A stretch of 64,000 nt of DNA from Ensifer adhaerens (GTDB lineage: Bacteria > Pseudomonadota > Alphaproteobacteria > Rhizobiales > Rhizobiaceae). Below the pieces are notes generated by a model. It was given only the letters and a program-made list of their open reading frames with translations, ran no database searches and was not told where the DNA came from. The stretch spans positions 1,172,001-1,236,000 of the forward strand of contig NZ_CP118611.1 of the NCBI RefSeq assembly GCF_028993555.1, given 5' to 3'. Shown one piece after another: positions 46,804-56,390 of the stretch (its first letter is position 1; every line of letters begins with the position of its first letter). The translations under genes were made by a program, and so were the position numbers.

Positions 46804-48576
46804 TCATCCAAATGTGAAAACGAAGGCTTCTGCGCCGGGCTCGAGAAAGCGGATCTCGAACGTCCGTTCCCGCGCCGCGCCTGATTGGCGCACAAGCTGA
46901 TAGAGGCGCGTCTCCGTGACCGTCCCCCTTCCGGACGCGTCGATATCCGAGCCACGGTCTGCTGCGGGCGGCGCGCCATCCACCGTCACCTGAAACCGGA
47001 TCGGTTTGCCGCCGGCGCCAGGCCCCAGAACCAAGTGCAGATCGCGGGCGCGAAACCGGTAGGTGATACCGCCGCCCGCTTCGTTGACACGCGCCTGCTG
47101 GGCTCCGACTGTCCAGTTGCCGGTGAGGCCCCACTCGTTGAGACGCGGGCTATCGATCGTGTACCGCTTGGCGCTGTCTGCGGAGACGCCTTCCGGAGAC
47201 ACGAAATTCGCGGCCCTCTCATACCCGACATAGGTCTCGCTCGATCCGAGGCGGGAAAGGTCGGGCGCGGCTTCTGCGCCTTTCGCATCCGGTTTGACGT
47301 AGTTTTCTTCGGCCTTCCGCTTTCCCGCGGCCTCCGCCAGCAAATCCTGGATCACCCGCTCGGAACCCTCATAGTCGCCTTCGCCGAAATGCGTGTAGCG
47401 GATCTGCCCCTCGGCATCGATGAAGTAGTGGGCCGGCCAGTAGCTGTTGGAGAAGGCGCGCCAGATGGCGAAGTCGTTGTCGATCGCCACCGGGTAGGTG
47501 ATCTTGAAGTCCCGCACCGCCTTCTCGACGTTGCCGATCTGCTTCTCGAAGGCAAACTCCGGCGCGTGCACCCCGATCACGACCAGGCCCTGGTCCCGGT
47601 ACTTCTCCGCCCAGGCCCGGACATAGGGGATGGTGCGGATGCAGTTGATGCAGGAGTAGGTCCAGAAATCGACAAGGACGACCTTGCCGCGAAGCTCGGC
47701 CGGCGTCAGCGGCTTGGAATTCAGCCACTGAACGGCGCCGTCGAGCGACGGGAACGACCCTTCGACCGGCAGATCGCTGCGATAGTCCGCCTGTCGCGTA
47801 TCCTTCGCGGCAACGGTCATGCGCGTGCTGGCGACGTCCACAGGTGACGCATCGCTGCGCAGGCGATCGAGAATCGACTGTTCGAAGCCCGACGTACTCG
47901 CATAGGAAAGCTGCGCCAGCAGGCCTGTGTCGAGGCCAAGGGCGATGGCCGCGACGCCGGCAAGGACTGCGATCCCAAGGCCCTGCCTGATCCGGTCGCC
48001 GATGCCGAGGAAACGCTTCATCGCCGCAAACACCCGTGCGCCGGCAAGAACGGCCAGCGCCAGCGAGGTCGCGGCACCGGCAGCATAGGCGACAAGCAGC
48101 AGCGTCGTCTGCACGTTCGCACCGTTAAGCGCCGCGCCGGTCAGCACCAGGCCGAGCACCGGCCCGGCGCAGGGCGCCCAGAGCAGTCCGGTCGCCACAC
48201 CGAGCAGGATAGCCCCACCGATGCTGCCCTTCTCCCCGGTCGTGGCCTTTCTCGACAGCCGATTGCCGAGTGCGACGAGCGGGCCGGTCACGAAAGCCGA
48301 GGCCCGCGTTGAGAGCAGCGTTACGCCGAAGACGGCGAGCAGCGCGATCGCGGCATAGCGGCCAAACGCGTTCGCCTGAACCGCCCAATTGCCGCCGAGT
48401 GCTGCAAGCGAGGCGATCGCCGCAAAGGTCACGATCTTGGCAAGTAGCATTGGAAGAATGCTGGTGGAAAAGGGTTGGCCGGCGCGGGCAAACACGAATG
48501 GCAAGACCGGCAGGATACAGGGACTGACGATGGTCAGCACGCCCGCAAGATAGGCTACAACAAAGAGGATCATCAT
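46804..48576 (-). CDS. DipZ-like thiol:disulfide protein (CcdA membrane domain + thioredoxin + C-terminal beta domain)
   Basis: 590 residues from ATG 48576 (GGAGAG upstream). Residues ~1-245 are a CcdA/DsbD-like membrane domain with the redox cysteines in TIVSPCILPVLPFVFAR and LLWAPCAGPVLGLVL. A TlpA-like thioredoxin domain follows, with active site WTYSCINCIRT. The last ~150 residues are a beta-rich domain as in mycobacterial DipZ. It moves electrons from cytoplasmic thioredoxin to the periplasm, probably for MsrA. First gene after the GTATC array at 48647-48731. Confidence 0.92.
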   Translation of the reverse strand: MMILFVVAYLAGVLTIVSPCILPVLPFVFARAGQPFSTSILPMLLAKIVTFAAIASLAALGGNWAVQANAFGRYAAIALLAVFGVTLLSTRASAFVTGPLVALGNRLSRKATTGEKGSIGGAILLGVATGLLWAPCAGPVLGLVLTGAALNGANVQTTLLLVAYAAGAATSLALAVLAGARVFAAMKRFLGIGDRIRQGLGIAVLAGVAAIALGLDTGLLAQLSYASTSGFEQSILDRLRSDASPVDVASTRMTVAAKDTRQADYRSDLPVEGSFPSLDGAVQWLNSKPLTPAELRGKVVLVDFWTYSCINCIRTIPYVRAWAEKYRDQGLVVIGVHAPEFAFEKQIGNVEKAVRDFKITYPVAIDNDFAIWRAFSNSYWPAHYFIDAEGQIRYTHFGEGDYEGSERVIQDLLAEAAGKRKAEENYVKPDAKGAEAAPDLSRLGSSETYVGYERAANFVSPEGVSADSAKRYTIDSPRLNEWGLTGNWTVGAQQARVNEAGGGITYRFRARDLHLVLGPGAGGKPIRFQVTVDGAPPAADRGSDIDASGRGTVTETRLYQLVRQSGAARERTFEIRFLEPGAEAFVFTFG

Positions 48577-48646
48577 CGTCTCTCCGCACTGGATCAATGC
48601 CCGAGGCAGTGATCACTTGATATGTGCGGCAGAGGACCATCGTGGC

Positions 48647-48731
48647 GTATCGCGGATGTTTCCGATCGATGGAGAATTGTATCTCAGTGCAACAGCCGCG
48701 GTGCTTGCGGGGTGGCGGCACGTCGCGATAC
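48647..48731 (-). promoter_or_regulatory. Three-site GTATC/GATAC array upstream of the dipZ-like/msrA operon
   Basis: GTATC at 48647, GTATC at 48679 and GATAC at 48727 on the plus strand (steps 32 and 48). The nearest site is 71 bases from the ATG. The first site shares 16 identical bases with the array at 45910. Confidence 0.7.
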
Positions 48732-48836
48732 ACGCTTACGGCCAGTTGTTCGCTCGAACCGGCGGGCACTAGGGACCAAAACAAAGGAGGCCAGGACGGG
48801 CCCGGCCTCGATTGATAGGCAGCGTATGCTATCAGC

Positions 48837-50423
48837 TCAGAACGTGCTTCGCCCCGGAGCAGCCTCCAGCAAGGTTCTCGTATAGGGATGGCTTGGCGCC
48901 TGCAGCACCATTGCAGCCGTCCCCCGTTCGACGATCTCGCCCTTCTGCATCACCACGATCTCATCGCTGATCTGGGCTGCGACCCGCAGGTCGTGGGTGA
49001 TGAACACGATGGCGAGCTGTAGCCTCTCCTGCAAATCGCGAAGCAGCGCCAGCACCTGCGCCTGGACCGAGACATCAAGCGCCGAGACGCTTTCGTCGGC
49101 GATCAGCACATCCGGCTGCATGGCAAGCGCCCGGGCAATGCCGATGCGCTGCCGCTGGCCGCCGGAAAAAGCGCCGGGCTTGCGCCAATAGGCGCCCTTG
49201 TGCAGGCCAACGAGATCGAGAAGCTCCTCCGTCCGCCGCCGCGCCTCAGTGGAATTTGCGCCCGCAAGGCGTGCAGCGCGCGCGATCATCGGGCCGACCC
49301 TGCGGCGCGGATTAAGCGAGCCGAAGGGATCCTGAAAGATCATCTGGATCGTGCGTCGATACTTCTCGAGCTTCTTGCCCGGCAGGGCCAGAATGTCGGT
49401 GCCCGCCACCTCGACACGCCCGCCCTTCGCCTCGATCAGCCGGATCATCGCCTTGGCAAGCGTCGACTTTCCGCAACCGGATTCTCCGACGATGGAGACG
49501 ACCCGTCCGGGTGCAAGGCTGAGATCGATGTCCCTCAACACGGCCAACGCGCCATAGGAGTGCTGCAAGCCGCGGACGGCAAGCACTGGGTCCGCTTGTG
49601 CCGCGGCCGGACGATCGTGCGGATTAAGGCTTGGAACCGCTGCGATCAAAGCTTGGGTATAGGGATGTTGCGGTGCTGTCAGCACCTGCTTCGCCACGCC
49701 GATCTCGACGATCTCGCCATGCTTCATCACCGCGACCCGGTCAGCGATATCGGCGACGACGCCGAAATCATGGGTGATGAAGACGATGCCGTGGCCATGG
49801 ACGTCTCTGAGTTCGCCGATCAGCTTCAGGACCTGTGCCTGGGTGGTCACGTCGAGCGCAGTCGTCGGCTCGTCGGCAATGAGCACGCGCGGGTTCATGG
49901 CAAGCGCCATGGCGATCACCACGCGCTGGCACTGACCGCCGGAGAGCTGATGCGGATAGGCCTTGAGGATGCGGTCCGGATTGGGGAGCCGCATCGCCTC
50001 CACCAGTGCCCGCGCCCGTTTTGCCCTTTCGCCGGCATCGAAGTCCGAATGAAGGAGGAAGACTTCCTCGATCTGCGCCGCGACCGTCATTGCCGGATTG
50101 AGCGAGGCCATTGGCTCCTGGAAGATCATCGCGATGTCACGGCCGCGAATGGCACGAAACGCCTTCTCCGACAGGCGCGTCAGGTCCTTGCCCTCAAGTA
50201 GAACCTGCCCGCCGCTAAGCTTCAGCCCCTCCGGTACTGCGCCCATCAGCGCACTCGACAGTACCGACTTGCCTGAACCGGACTCGCCGACGACGCAGAG
50301 GATCTCGCCGGGCCTCAAATCAAAGCTGACATCATTGACCGCAAACGGGCGATCGGCGCCCTTAGGCAAGGCGACGCTCAGGTTTTCGACCTTGAGGATC
50401 GGTTGTCTTTCATCCGTTCTCAT
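48837..50423 (-). CDS. Oligopeptide-type ABC transporter, double ATP-binding protein
   Basis: 528 residues with two fused ATPase halves, as in YejF/GsiA. First half: [45 protein letters not shown]. Second half: [46 protein letters not shown]. The second Walker B aspartate-glutamate pair is followed by Ser instead of Pro, as is common here. It overlaps the permease gene by four bases and ends the operon. Confidence 0.93.
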   Translation of the reverse strand: MRTDERQPILKVENLSVALPKGADRPFAVNDVSFDLRPGEILCVVGESGSGKSVLSSALMGAVPEGLKLSGGQVLLEGKDLTRLSEKAFRAIRGRDIAMIFQEPMASLNPAMTVAAQIEEVFLLHSDFDAGERAKRARALVEAMRLPNPDRILKAYPHQLSGGQCQRVVIAMALAMNPRVLIADEPTTALDVTTQAQVLKLIGELRDVHGHGIVFITHDFGVVADIADRVAVMKHGEIVEIGVAKQVLTAPQHPYTQALIAAVPSLNPHDRPAAAQADPVLAVRGLQHSYGALAVLRDIDLSLAPGRVVSIVGESGCGKSTLAKAMIRLIEAKGGRVEVAGTDILALPGKKLEKYRRTIQMIFQDPFGSLNPRRRVGPMIARAARLAGANSTEARRRTEELLDLVGLHKGAYWRKPGAFSGGQRQRIGIARALAMQPDVLIADESVSALDVSVQAQVLALLRDLQERLQLAIVFITHDLRVAAQISDEIVVMQKGEIVERGTAAMVLQAPSHPYTRTLLEAAPGRSTF

Positions 50424-51265
50424 GCGCGCCGTCCTTGTGCGTCGGATACTTCCCGCAATCCATCCGCAAGCAGGCTGAGGCCCAGCATCAGTGACGAGAT
50501 TGCAAGACAGGGAAAGATCACGAGATGCGGAAAGGCAATCGCCATGCCGCGGCCCTCATTGACCATGGTGCCCCAGTCGGGCGTTGGCGGCGGCAGGCCC
50601 AGGCCGAGGAAGCCGAGCGTGCCGATGGTGATGGCGGTGTAGCCAAGACGAAGACAGAAATCGACGGCGAGAGGGCCACTGGCATTGGGCAGGATGTCGA
50701 AAAGCATGATGCGCCAGGCGCTCTCGCCCTGTGTAATTGCAGCCGAAACGTAGTCGCGGCTCGCCACATCGATGGTGATGCCACGCACGATACGAAAGAT
50801 CGCCGGCGCACTGCCGAAGGTCACCGCCAGGATGATGTTGAACGGCGATGAGCCGATCACCACGATGATGACGATGTAGAGCACCAGCACCGGAAATGAG
50901 AGCACGACGTTGGCGAAGTAGGACAAAACCGCGTCGAAGCGGCCGCGCCAGTAGCCGGCGGCAAGACCTAGCGTCACGCCGACGAAATAGGCCGTCAACG
51001 TCGCAAGCGTCGCAAAGACCACGACCGTGCGGGCGCCATAGATCAGCCGCGAGAGGATGTCGCGACCGAGCATGTCGGTACCGAGCCAGAAGGTGCCGCC
51101 TGCCGGATTGAGCGCGCCGGGTTTGGCGAGCGGCATCAGCGTCTTGATCGGATCAAAGGGGGCGAGAACCGGCGCCAGCAGCGCGGTTAGCAGCCAGCCG
51201 AGACTGAGCAGGCCGCCGACGACGGTGATCGGGCTCGAAAGATAGGGAAACAGAAATTTGCGCAT
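50420..51265 (-). CDS. Oligopeptide-type ABC transporter permease (DppC-like)
   Basis: 281 residues. N-terminal span LLSLGWLLTALLAPVLAPFDP, the GTDMLGRDILSRLIYGARTVV segment and the coupling loop YVSAAITQGESAWRIMLFDILPNASGPL identify a DppC/OppC permease. Six spans. It lies nine bases after the DppB-like gene. Confidence 0.93.
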   Translation of the reverse strand: MRKFLFPYLSSPITVVGGLLSLGWLLTALLAPVLAPFDPIKTLMPLAKPGALNPAGGTFWLGTDMLGRDILSRLIYGARTVVVFATLATLTAYFVGVTLGLAAGYWRGRFDAVLSYFANVVLSFPVLVLYIVIIVVIGSSPFNIILAVTFGSAPAIFRIVRGITIDVASRDYVSAAITQGESAWRIMLFDILPNASGPLAVDFCLRLGYTAITIGTLGFLGLGLPPPTPDWGTMVNEGRGMAIAFPHLVIFPCLAISSLMLGLSLLADGLREVSDAQGRRA

Positions 51266-51274
51266 GTCGGTGAC

Positions 51275-52234
51275 CTATTTGCTGCCCATCGCCGCTTCGA
51301 GAAGCGATACGCGGGGATTGAGCCAGCCATATGCGATGTCGGAAAGGATCTGGGTGGCGACCACCACGAGAACGCTGACCATGGCGCAGGCTTCGACGAG
51401 GCGGATGTCACTGTTGAGCGCGGCGTCGTAGAGCAGCGTGCCGAAGCCCTTGTAGGCATAGAAGACCTCGACGACGATAACGCCCGACAAGAGCCACGGC
51501 AGTTGCAACATGATGACGGTGACGGGCGTAATCAGCGCATTTCTGAGCGCATGGCGCCAGACGATGCGGGCCGGGCTCGCGCCCTTCAGGCGGGCGGTCC
51601 GGATGTAGTGCGTGCCCATGACTTCGACCATCGAGGCCCGCGTGACCCGCGCAAGATAGCCGGTCGAATAGAAGGCGAGCACCAGGACCGGCAGGACCAT
51701 TTCACTCAGCGAGAAGCCCGAGAGCATCGTGCTCGCTCCCGGAAGCCAATTGAGCCAGAAGACGAAGACCGCCGAAAGAAACACCGCCGAAGCGAAATCC
51801 GGGATCGATGTGGTAACGATCGATAGCAGCGATACGGCCCTATCGATGAGCGAGCCCGGCCGCATGCCGGCGAGGATACCAGCGAGCAGACCGACTGGAA
51901 CCATGACCAGCAAAGCCCCGCCGGCGAGCAGGCCGGAAGCGACCAGCCGGTCGGGAACGAGATCGATCACCGGTGCACGGTAGTAGGTCGATTCACCCCA
52001 GTTTCCTGACACGAAGGACCATAGCCAGCGGCCATAGCGGATGAAGAATGGATCGTCATAGCCGTTGGCCGTCAGCCAGGCGGCGCGCTGAGCGTCCGTC
52101 GAGAACTGGCCGAGCACCTTGACGGCAACGTCCTCAACGTTGACCTCAAGCGCCAGGTACACGAGGAAAGACACGGTCAGCATGGCGACCGCCGCGCCGC
52201 CGAGCTTGCGCACGATAAAAAGGATCAGGGTCAC
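51275..52234 (-). CDS. Oligopeptide-type ABC transporter permease (DppB-like)
   Basis: 319 residues from GTG 52234, with AAGGAG nine bases upstream; the frame is open much further but that part lies inside the neighbouring gene in another frame. The start ILFIVRKLGGAAVAMLTVSFLVYLAL matches DppB. The coupling loop is YIRTARLKGASPARIVWRHALRNALITPVT. Confidence 0.9.
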   Translation of the reverse strand: MTLILFIVRKLGGAAVAMLTVSFLVYLALEVNVEDVAVKVLGQFSTDAQRAAWLTANGYDDPFFIRYGRWLWSFVSGNWGESTYYRAPVIDLVPDRLVASGLLAGGALLVMVPVGLLAGILAGMRPGSLIDRAVSLLSIVTTSIPDFASAVFLSAVFVFWLNWLPGASTMLSGFSLSEMVLPVLVLAFYSTGYLARVTRASMVEVMGTHYIRTARLKGASPARIVWRHALRNALITPVTVIMLQLPWLLSGVIVVEVFYAYKGFGTLLYDAALNSDIRLVEACAMVSVLVVVATQILSDIAYGWLNPRVSLLEAAMGSK

Positions 52235-52293
52235 GGGGAACCACTCCTTGCCGGGTGGGTATAGGGCCGCAGGATGTGCGGCCCCTTGTGAAA

Positions 52294-53922
52294 TTACGCC
52301 TGGGCGAGCCAGATGCCGTCCATGCGGAAGTAATCCGCCGGGTGCAGCTTGTAATTTCTGACCTTCATGGATGTTGCGCAGAAGCGGCTCGGCCAGTAGG
52401 CCTGCACCATGACGGCATTGTCCTGAAGGATCTGTTCGACCTCTTTCATCGCCTCGCTGCGCTTGGCCGGATCGACCACCGCCATCGCCTTGTCGAGGGC
52501 TGCGTCGAACTCCTTGCTGGCGAAATGGCTCTCGTTCCAGGCGCCGCCGGAACGATAGGCAAGATCCAGCGTCATCGAGCCGAGTGGACGGTGCGCCCAA
52601 TAGGTCAGGCCAAAGGGAACCTTGTCCCAGACCGGCCAGTATTGCGAGGCGGGGAGCACGTTGAGCTTCAGCCGGATACCGGCTTCCGCCAGGTTCTGCT
52701 GCAGCACCTGGACGGTGTCCTGTTCCCATTTGCCTTGAGTGTTGCCGAGCGTGATCTCGATATCGAGGCCGTCCTTGTAGCCGGCCTCGGCAAGCAGGGC
52801 CTTGGCCTTCTCGACATCACGGGTGACAGGCTCCAGCGGGAAGTAGTCCGGCTGCGTCGGCGAAACATGCACGTTCGCGCCAATGACACCTTCGCCACGA
52901 TAGGCGACGTCGAGCATCTGCTTGTTGTCGGCGGCAAGCTGGATAGCCTTGCGAACGCGGATATCGTCGAACGGCTTTGCGTCCACCTGCATGCGCATGA
53001 CCAGCGTATGCGCCGGATTGGCCTTCAGCACCTGGATGTTCGGCAGCGACTTCATCAGGTCGTATTCGGCGATGCTGGCGCGATAGATGACGTCGATCTG
53101 CCCGCTTGCGAGAGCCGCCAGATGCGTCGTCACATCCGTGCCCATATCGATGTAGTGGATCTCGTCGAGATGCGCCGGCGTTCCCCAATAGTCCGCACGC
53201 TTGGTGAACACAGCCTGACGGCCGACCTCGAAGCTTGCGAGCTTGAACGGACCGGTTCCGATCGGGTTTGCCGGCCAATTGCTGCCGTCCTTGACGAAAT
53301 TGTGGTGCACCATCGGGCAGGTGTAGGAATAGAGCTGCTCTGGCAGCGAGGACACGCCGCGCGACAGCGTGATGCGCACGCTGTGATCACCCGTCTTCTC
53401 AACCTTCTCCACAGCGGAAAATGCCGTCTTGTTCGACGATTGCGCGTCCGGCGCGATCCAGCGCTCGATGTTGAAGATCACGTCCTCGGGCGTGAAAGCA
53501 TCGCCATTCGACCACTTGGCGCGCTCATCCAGCTCAAAGTCCCAGACCTTCAGGTCCTCGGACGGCGTCCAGCTCTTGGCAAGGTAAGGATGGGTGATGT
53601 TGTCGGCATCGACGTAGGTCAGAAATTCGAGGCAGTTGCGATAGAGGTTGGAAGCCTCGATCCAGCTCGAAAGCATCGGATCGGTCAGTTCCTGGATCTG
53701 GCAGGCAAACCGCAGCTTGCCGCCGTCGACGGGCGTCTCTGTCTGGGCGAGCGCCTTCCCCGTCATGCCGGCAAAAGCGCTGGCGGATGCGACGGAAACG
53801 CCAAGCCAGGCGCTGGCGCGCAGGAACGAGCGGCGGTCGATCGCACCGGAGCGGACTTGCTCAACCAGGTCCTTGACGGACGAATGGAGCGGCTGACCGC
53901 TGTTTGTCTTTAGATCCTTCAT
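52294..53922 (-). CDS. ABC transporter substrate-binding protein, family 5 (peptide/nickel/opine type)
   Basis: 542 residues from ATG 53922 with strong GAGGAGGAGG. A Tat-like signal (DRRSFLRASAWLGVSVASASAFAG) sits behind a ~28-residue N-terminal extension. SBP_bac_5 features: TYVDADNITHPYLAKSWTPSEDLKVW, NGDAFTPEDVIFNIERW and NPIGTGPFKL. It captures the ligand of the operon's transporter in the periplasm. Ligand unknown; the neighbouring aldehyde enzymes suggest something other than plain peptides. Confidence 0.92.
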   Translation of the reverse strand: MKDLKTNSGQPLHSSVKDLVEQVRSGAIDRRSFLRASAWLGVSVASASAFAGMTGKALAQTETPVDGGKLRFACQIQELTDPMLSSWIEASNLYRNCLEFLTYVDADNITHPYLAKSWTPSEDLKVWDFELDERAKWSNGDAFTPEDVIFNIERWIAPDAQSSNKTAFSAVEKVEKTGDHSVRITLSRGVSSLPEQLYSYTCPMVHHNFVKDGSNWPANPIGTGPFKLASFEVGRQAVFTKRADYWGTPAHLDEIHYIDMGTDVTTHLAALASGQIDVIYRASIAEYDLMKSLPNIQVLKANPAHTLVMRMQVDAKPFDDIRVRKAIQLAADNKQMLDVAYRGEGVIGANVHVSPTQPDYFPLEPVTRDVEKAKALLAEAGYKDGLDIEITLGNTQGKWEQDTVQVLQQNLAEAGIRLKLNVLPASQYWPVWDKVPFGLTYWAHRPLGSMTLDLAYRSGGAWNESHFASKEFDAALDKAMAVVDPAKRSEAMKEVEQILQDNAVMVQAYWPSRFCATSMKVRNYKLHPADYFRMDGIWLAQA

Positions 53923-53951
53923 GTTTCCTCCTCCTCGATTATGTTTGGTTT

Positions 53952-54902
53952 TCAGGCGCTGTCGGTCCCGCCGATCACGCGCAGGCCTCTGCGGTGGCCA
54001 TTCGGCCGACCATTGTTTCTGAAGCGGCTGATAAGCCACGAGCGGAAGCCGGCGATGAGCGGATCCGCCAGTCCATCGGCATCGATTTTCAGGTAGTAGC
54101 CAAAGCCCTCGTAGTAGTCGGCGTCGAAGGGCGTCACGAGCCGACCGCTTTCGAGTTCTTCGCGGAAAAGCACCGGATCGACGAGCACCATGCCGTGTCC
54201 AGAAAGCACGTACTGGACGGCGAGGCTGGCGCTGTCGAACGTCACGCCGCGACCGGTCGAGACATCGGAGATACCGTTCTGCAGCACGAACCGCTGCCAC
54301 ATATGGTGCGGATCGAGATCGACGATCTTGATATGAACGATCTCGTTCTCGGCGATGAAGGCGGCGATTTCGGGCAAGCCGTTACGCACCAGGTCCGGAT
54401 GGCAAAGGATCGTCGGGCGCTCCTCCCAAAGAAGGTCGGTGATCCATTCATCGACCGTCGGCCGCGAATAGACGACAGCGAGGTCGAACTCGCTGTTCGG
54501 CCCGCCGTAAGGCGTCGACACTTCGAACAAAACCTCCGGGAAGCTGCGGCGGAAATCGGTGAGCAGCGGCACCGTGAGCTTCATGGCGAAACTCGGCGGC
54601 AGATTGATGCGCAGCTTGCGCTTCTGCCCGTCCTTTTGCCCTACCTCCCTGAGCGCCTGCTCGATCCGGTCGAAACCCTTGGCCACGCCTGACAGTAGCG
54701 CCCGGCCTTCGACCGTCAGCGCGATCGACTTGTGGCCCCGCTCGAACAGCTTGTGGCCGATCGATTCCTCCAGCCCGATGACATGACGCGAGAGCGCGCT
54801 TTGCGAAATGTTGAGAGCATTCGCAGCGTCGGTGAAGCTGTTGTAGTGCGCCACGGCTTCGAAGGCGCGCAGGGCATTGAGAGGAAGGCGACGGCGATCC
54901 AT
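53952..54902 (-). CDS. LysR-family regulator (GcvA-like)
   Basis: 316 residues. HTH: LPLNALRAFEAVAHYNSFTDAANALNISQSALSRHVIGLEESIG. Effector domain includes LRINLPPSFAMKLTVPLL. It lies within the operon, 36 bases after the aldehyde dehydrogenase and 29 bases before the binding-protein gene, so it probably regulates the whole set, including itself. Confidence 0.92.
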   Translation of the reverse strand: MDRRRLPLNALRAFEAVAHYNSFTDAANALNISQSALSRHVIGLEESIGHKLFERGHKSIALTVEGRALLSGVAKGFDRIEQALREVGQKDGQKRKLRINLPPSFAMKLTVPLLTDFRRSFPEVLFEVSTPYGGPNSEFDLAVVYSRPTVDEWITDLLWEERPTILCHPDLVRNGLPEIAAFIAENEIVHIKIVDLDPHHMWQRFVLQNGISDVSTGRGVTFDSASLAVQYVLSGHGMVLVDPVLFREELESGRLVTPFDADYYEGFGYYLKIDADGLADPLIAGFRSWLISRFRNNGRPNGHRRGLRVIGGTDSA

Positions 54903-54938
54903 GGTCGGATCCTTTCTGTTCGGGGCGGGGGCGGTCTC

Positions 54939-56387
54939 TTATTGTACGGAGAGCCCTCCGAAGAGCACGTATTTGCTTTCCAAATACTCATCGAGCCCTT
55001 CGCTCGCGCCTTCACGACCGAGACCCGATTGCTTGATCCCGCCAAAGGGTGCGACTTCGGTTGAAATCACCCCTTCGTTGATGCCCACCATGCCCGCTTC
55101 GAGCGCCCCGGCAACGCGCCAGGCGCGGCCGATATCGCGCGTGAAGAAGTAGGCGGACAGACCCGTTTCCGTGGCGTTGGCAAGCGCGATCGCCTCGTCT
55201 TCGCCACGGAAGCGGAAGAGGCCTGCCACAGGCCCGAAGGTCTCTTCCTGCGCCAGCGCCATGTCCGGCGTGACGTCCTTGAGGACCGTCGGCGCGTAAA
55301 ACAGCCCACCGCGGTCGTGGCGTGCGCCCCCCGTCAGGACGCTCGCGCCCTTCGAAATCGCATCGGCAACGTGCCGCTCGACCTTGGTCAGGGCCGCAGC
55401 ATTGATGAGCGGCCCCTGGGCCGCGCCATCTTCCACGCCAGCCGCCACCTTGAGCGCAGACACCGCCTCGCTGAGGGCGGCCGCATAACGGTCGTAGATG
55501 CCGTCCTCGACAAGGATGCGGTTGGCGCAGACGCAGGTCTGTCCAGTGTTGCGGAACTTCGAGGCAATCGTGCCGCGAACCGCCAATTCTATGTCGGCAT
55601 CGTCGAACACGATCAGAGGCGCGTTGCCGCCGAGCTCGAGGCTGACGCGCTTCACCGTGTCTGCACACTGCCGCATCAGCAGCTTGCCGGTCGCCGTCGA
55701 GCCAGTGAAGGAAAACTTCCGAACGACCGGGCTCGCCATCCAGACGCCGACGACGTCAGCCGGAGACTTCGTCGTAACGATGCTCACAACGCCGGCTGGC
55801 ACGCCGGCCTCCTCGCCGAGGCGGGCGAGCGCCAGTGCCGACAGCGGTGTGTCCTCGGCGGGCTTGATGACGATCGTACAGCCGGCTGCAAGCGCCGGGC
55901 CAATCTTGCGGGTGATCATCGCCAGCGGGAAATTCCAGGGCGTGACCGCCGCAACGACACCAACCGGCTCCTTCATCACGACGATACGGGCGTCGCTCCG
56001 GTGCGGCGGCACGACGCCGCCATGTGAGCGACGGCCTTCCTCCGCAAACCAGGTCAGGAACCCGGCGGCATAGGCGACCTCACCACGGGCTTCCGCCAGC
56101 GGCTTGCCCTGCTCGGCAGTGAGAAGCCGCGCAAGCTCCTCCTGCTTCGCGAGCATCAGCCCGGCCCAGCGCCGCAGCACCTCGGAGCGCTGCGCGGCCG
56201 TGGTCTGCCGCCAGCTCCGAAAGGCGAGCTCCGCGGCATCGAGCGCTTGTTGGGCTTCCGTGGCACCGCAATCGGCAACGCGGGTGATTTCGCTCCCATC
56301 GGCTGGATTAAGGACGGAGAAGCGCTTCTCGTAGGCGGCGTCTTTCCACTCTCCGCCCACCAGGGCCTGGCGTTCTACAAGCTGCAT
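54939..56387 (-). CDS. NAD(P)-dependent aldehyde dehydrogenase, succinate-semialdehyde type
   Basis: 482 residues, close to GabD. Cofactor and catalytic stretches: VTPWNFPLAMITRKIGPALAAGCT, FTGSTATGKLL, ELGGNAPLIVFDDAD (Glu) and FRNTGQTCVCANRILVE (nucleophile Cys). The end, GGIKQSGLGREGASEGLDEYLESKY, is typical of the GabD group. It starts three bases after the fae-like stop. Probable substrate: a semialdehyde made from the imported compound. Confidence 0.93.
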   Translation of the reverse strand: MQLVERQALVGGEWKDAAYEKRFSVLNPADGSEITRVADCGATEAQQALDAAELAFRSWRQTTAAQRSEVLRRWAGLMLAKQEELARLLTAEQGKPLAEARGEVAYAAGFLTWFAEEGRRSHGGVVPPHRSDARIVVMKEPVGVVAAVTPWNFPLAMITRKIGPALAAGCTIVIKPAEDTPLSALALARLGEEAGVPAGVVSIVTTKSPADVVGVWMASPVVRKFSFTGSTATGKLLMRQCADTVKRVSLELGGNAPLIVFDDADIELAVRGTIASKFRNTGQTCVCANRILVEDGIYDRYAAALSEAVSALKVAAGVEDGAAQGPLINAAALTKVERHVADAISKGASVLTGGARHDRGGLFYAPTVLKDVTPDMALAQEETFGPVAGLFRFRGEDEAIALANATETGLSAYFFTRDIGRAWRVAGALEAGMVGINEGVISTEVAPFGGIKQSGLGREGASEGLDEYLESKYVLFGGLSVQ

Positions 56388-56390
56388 GGA

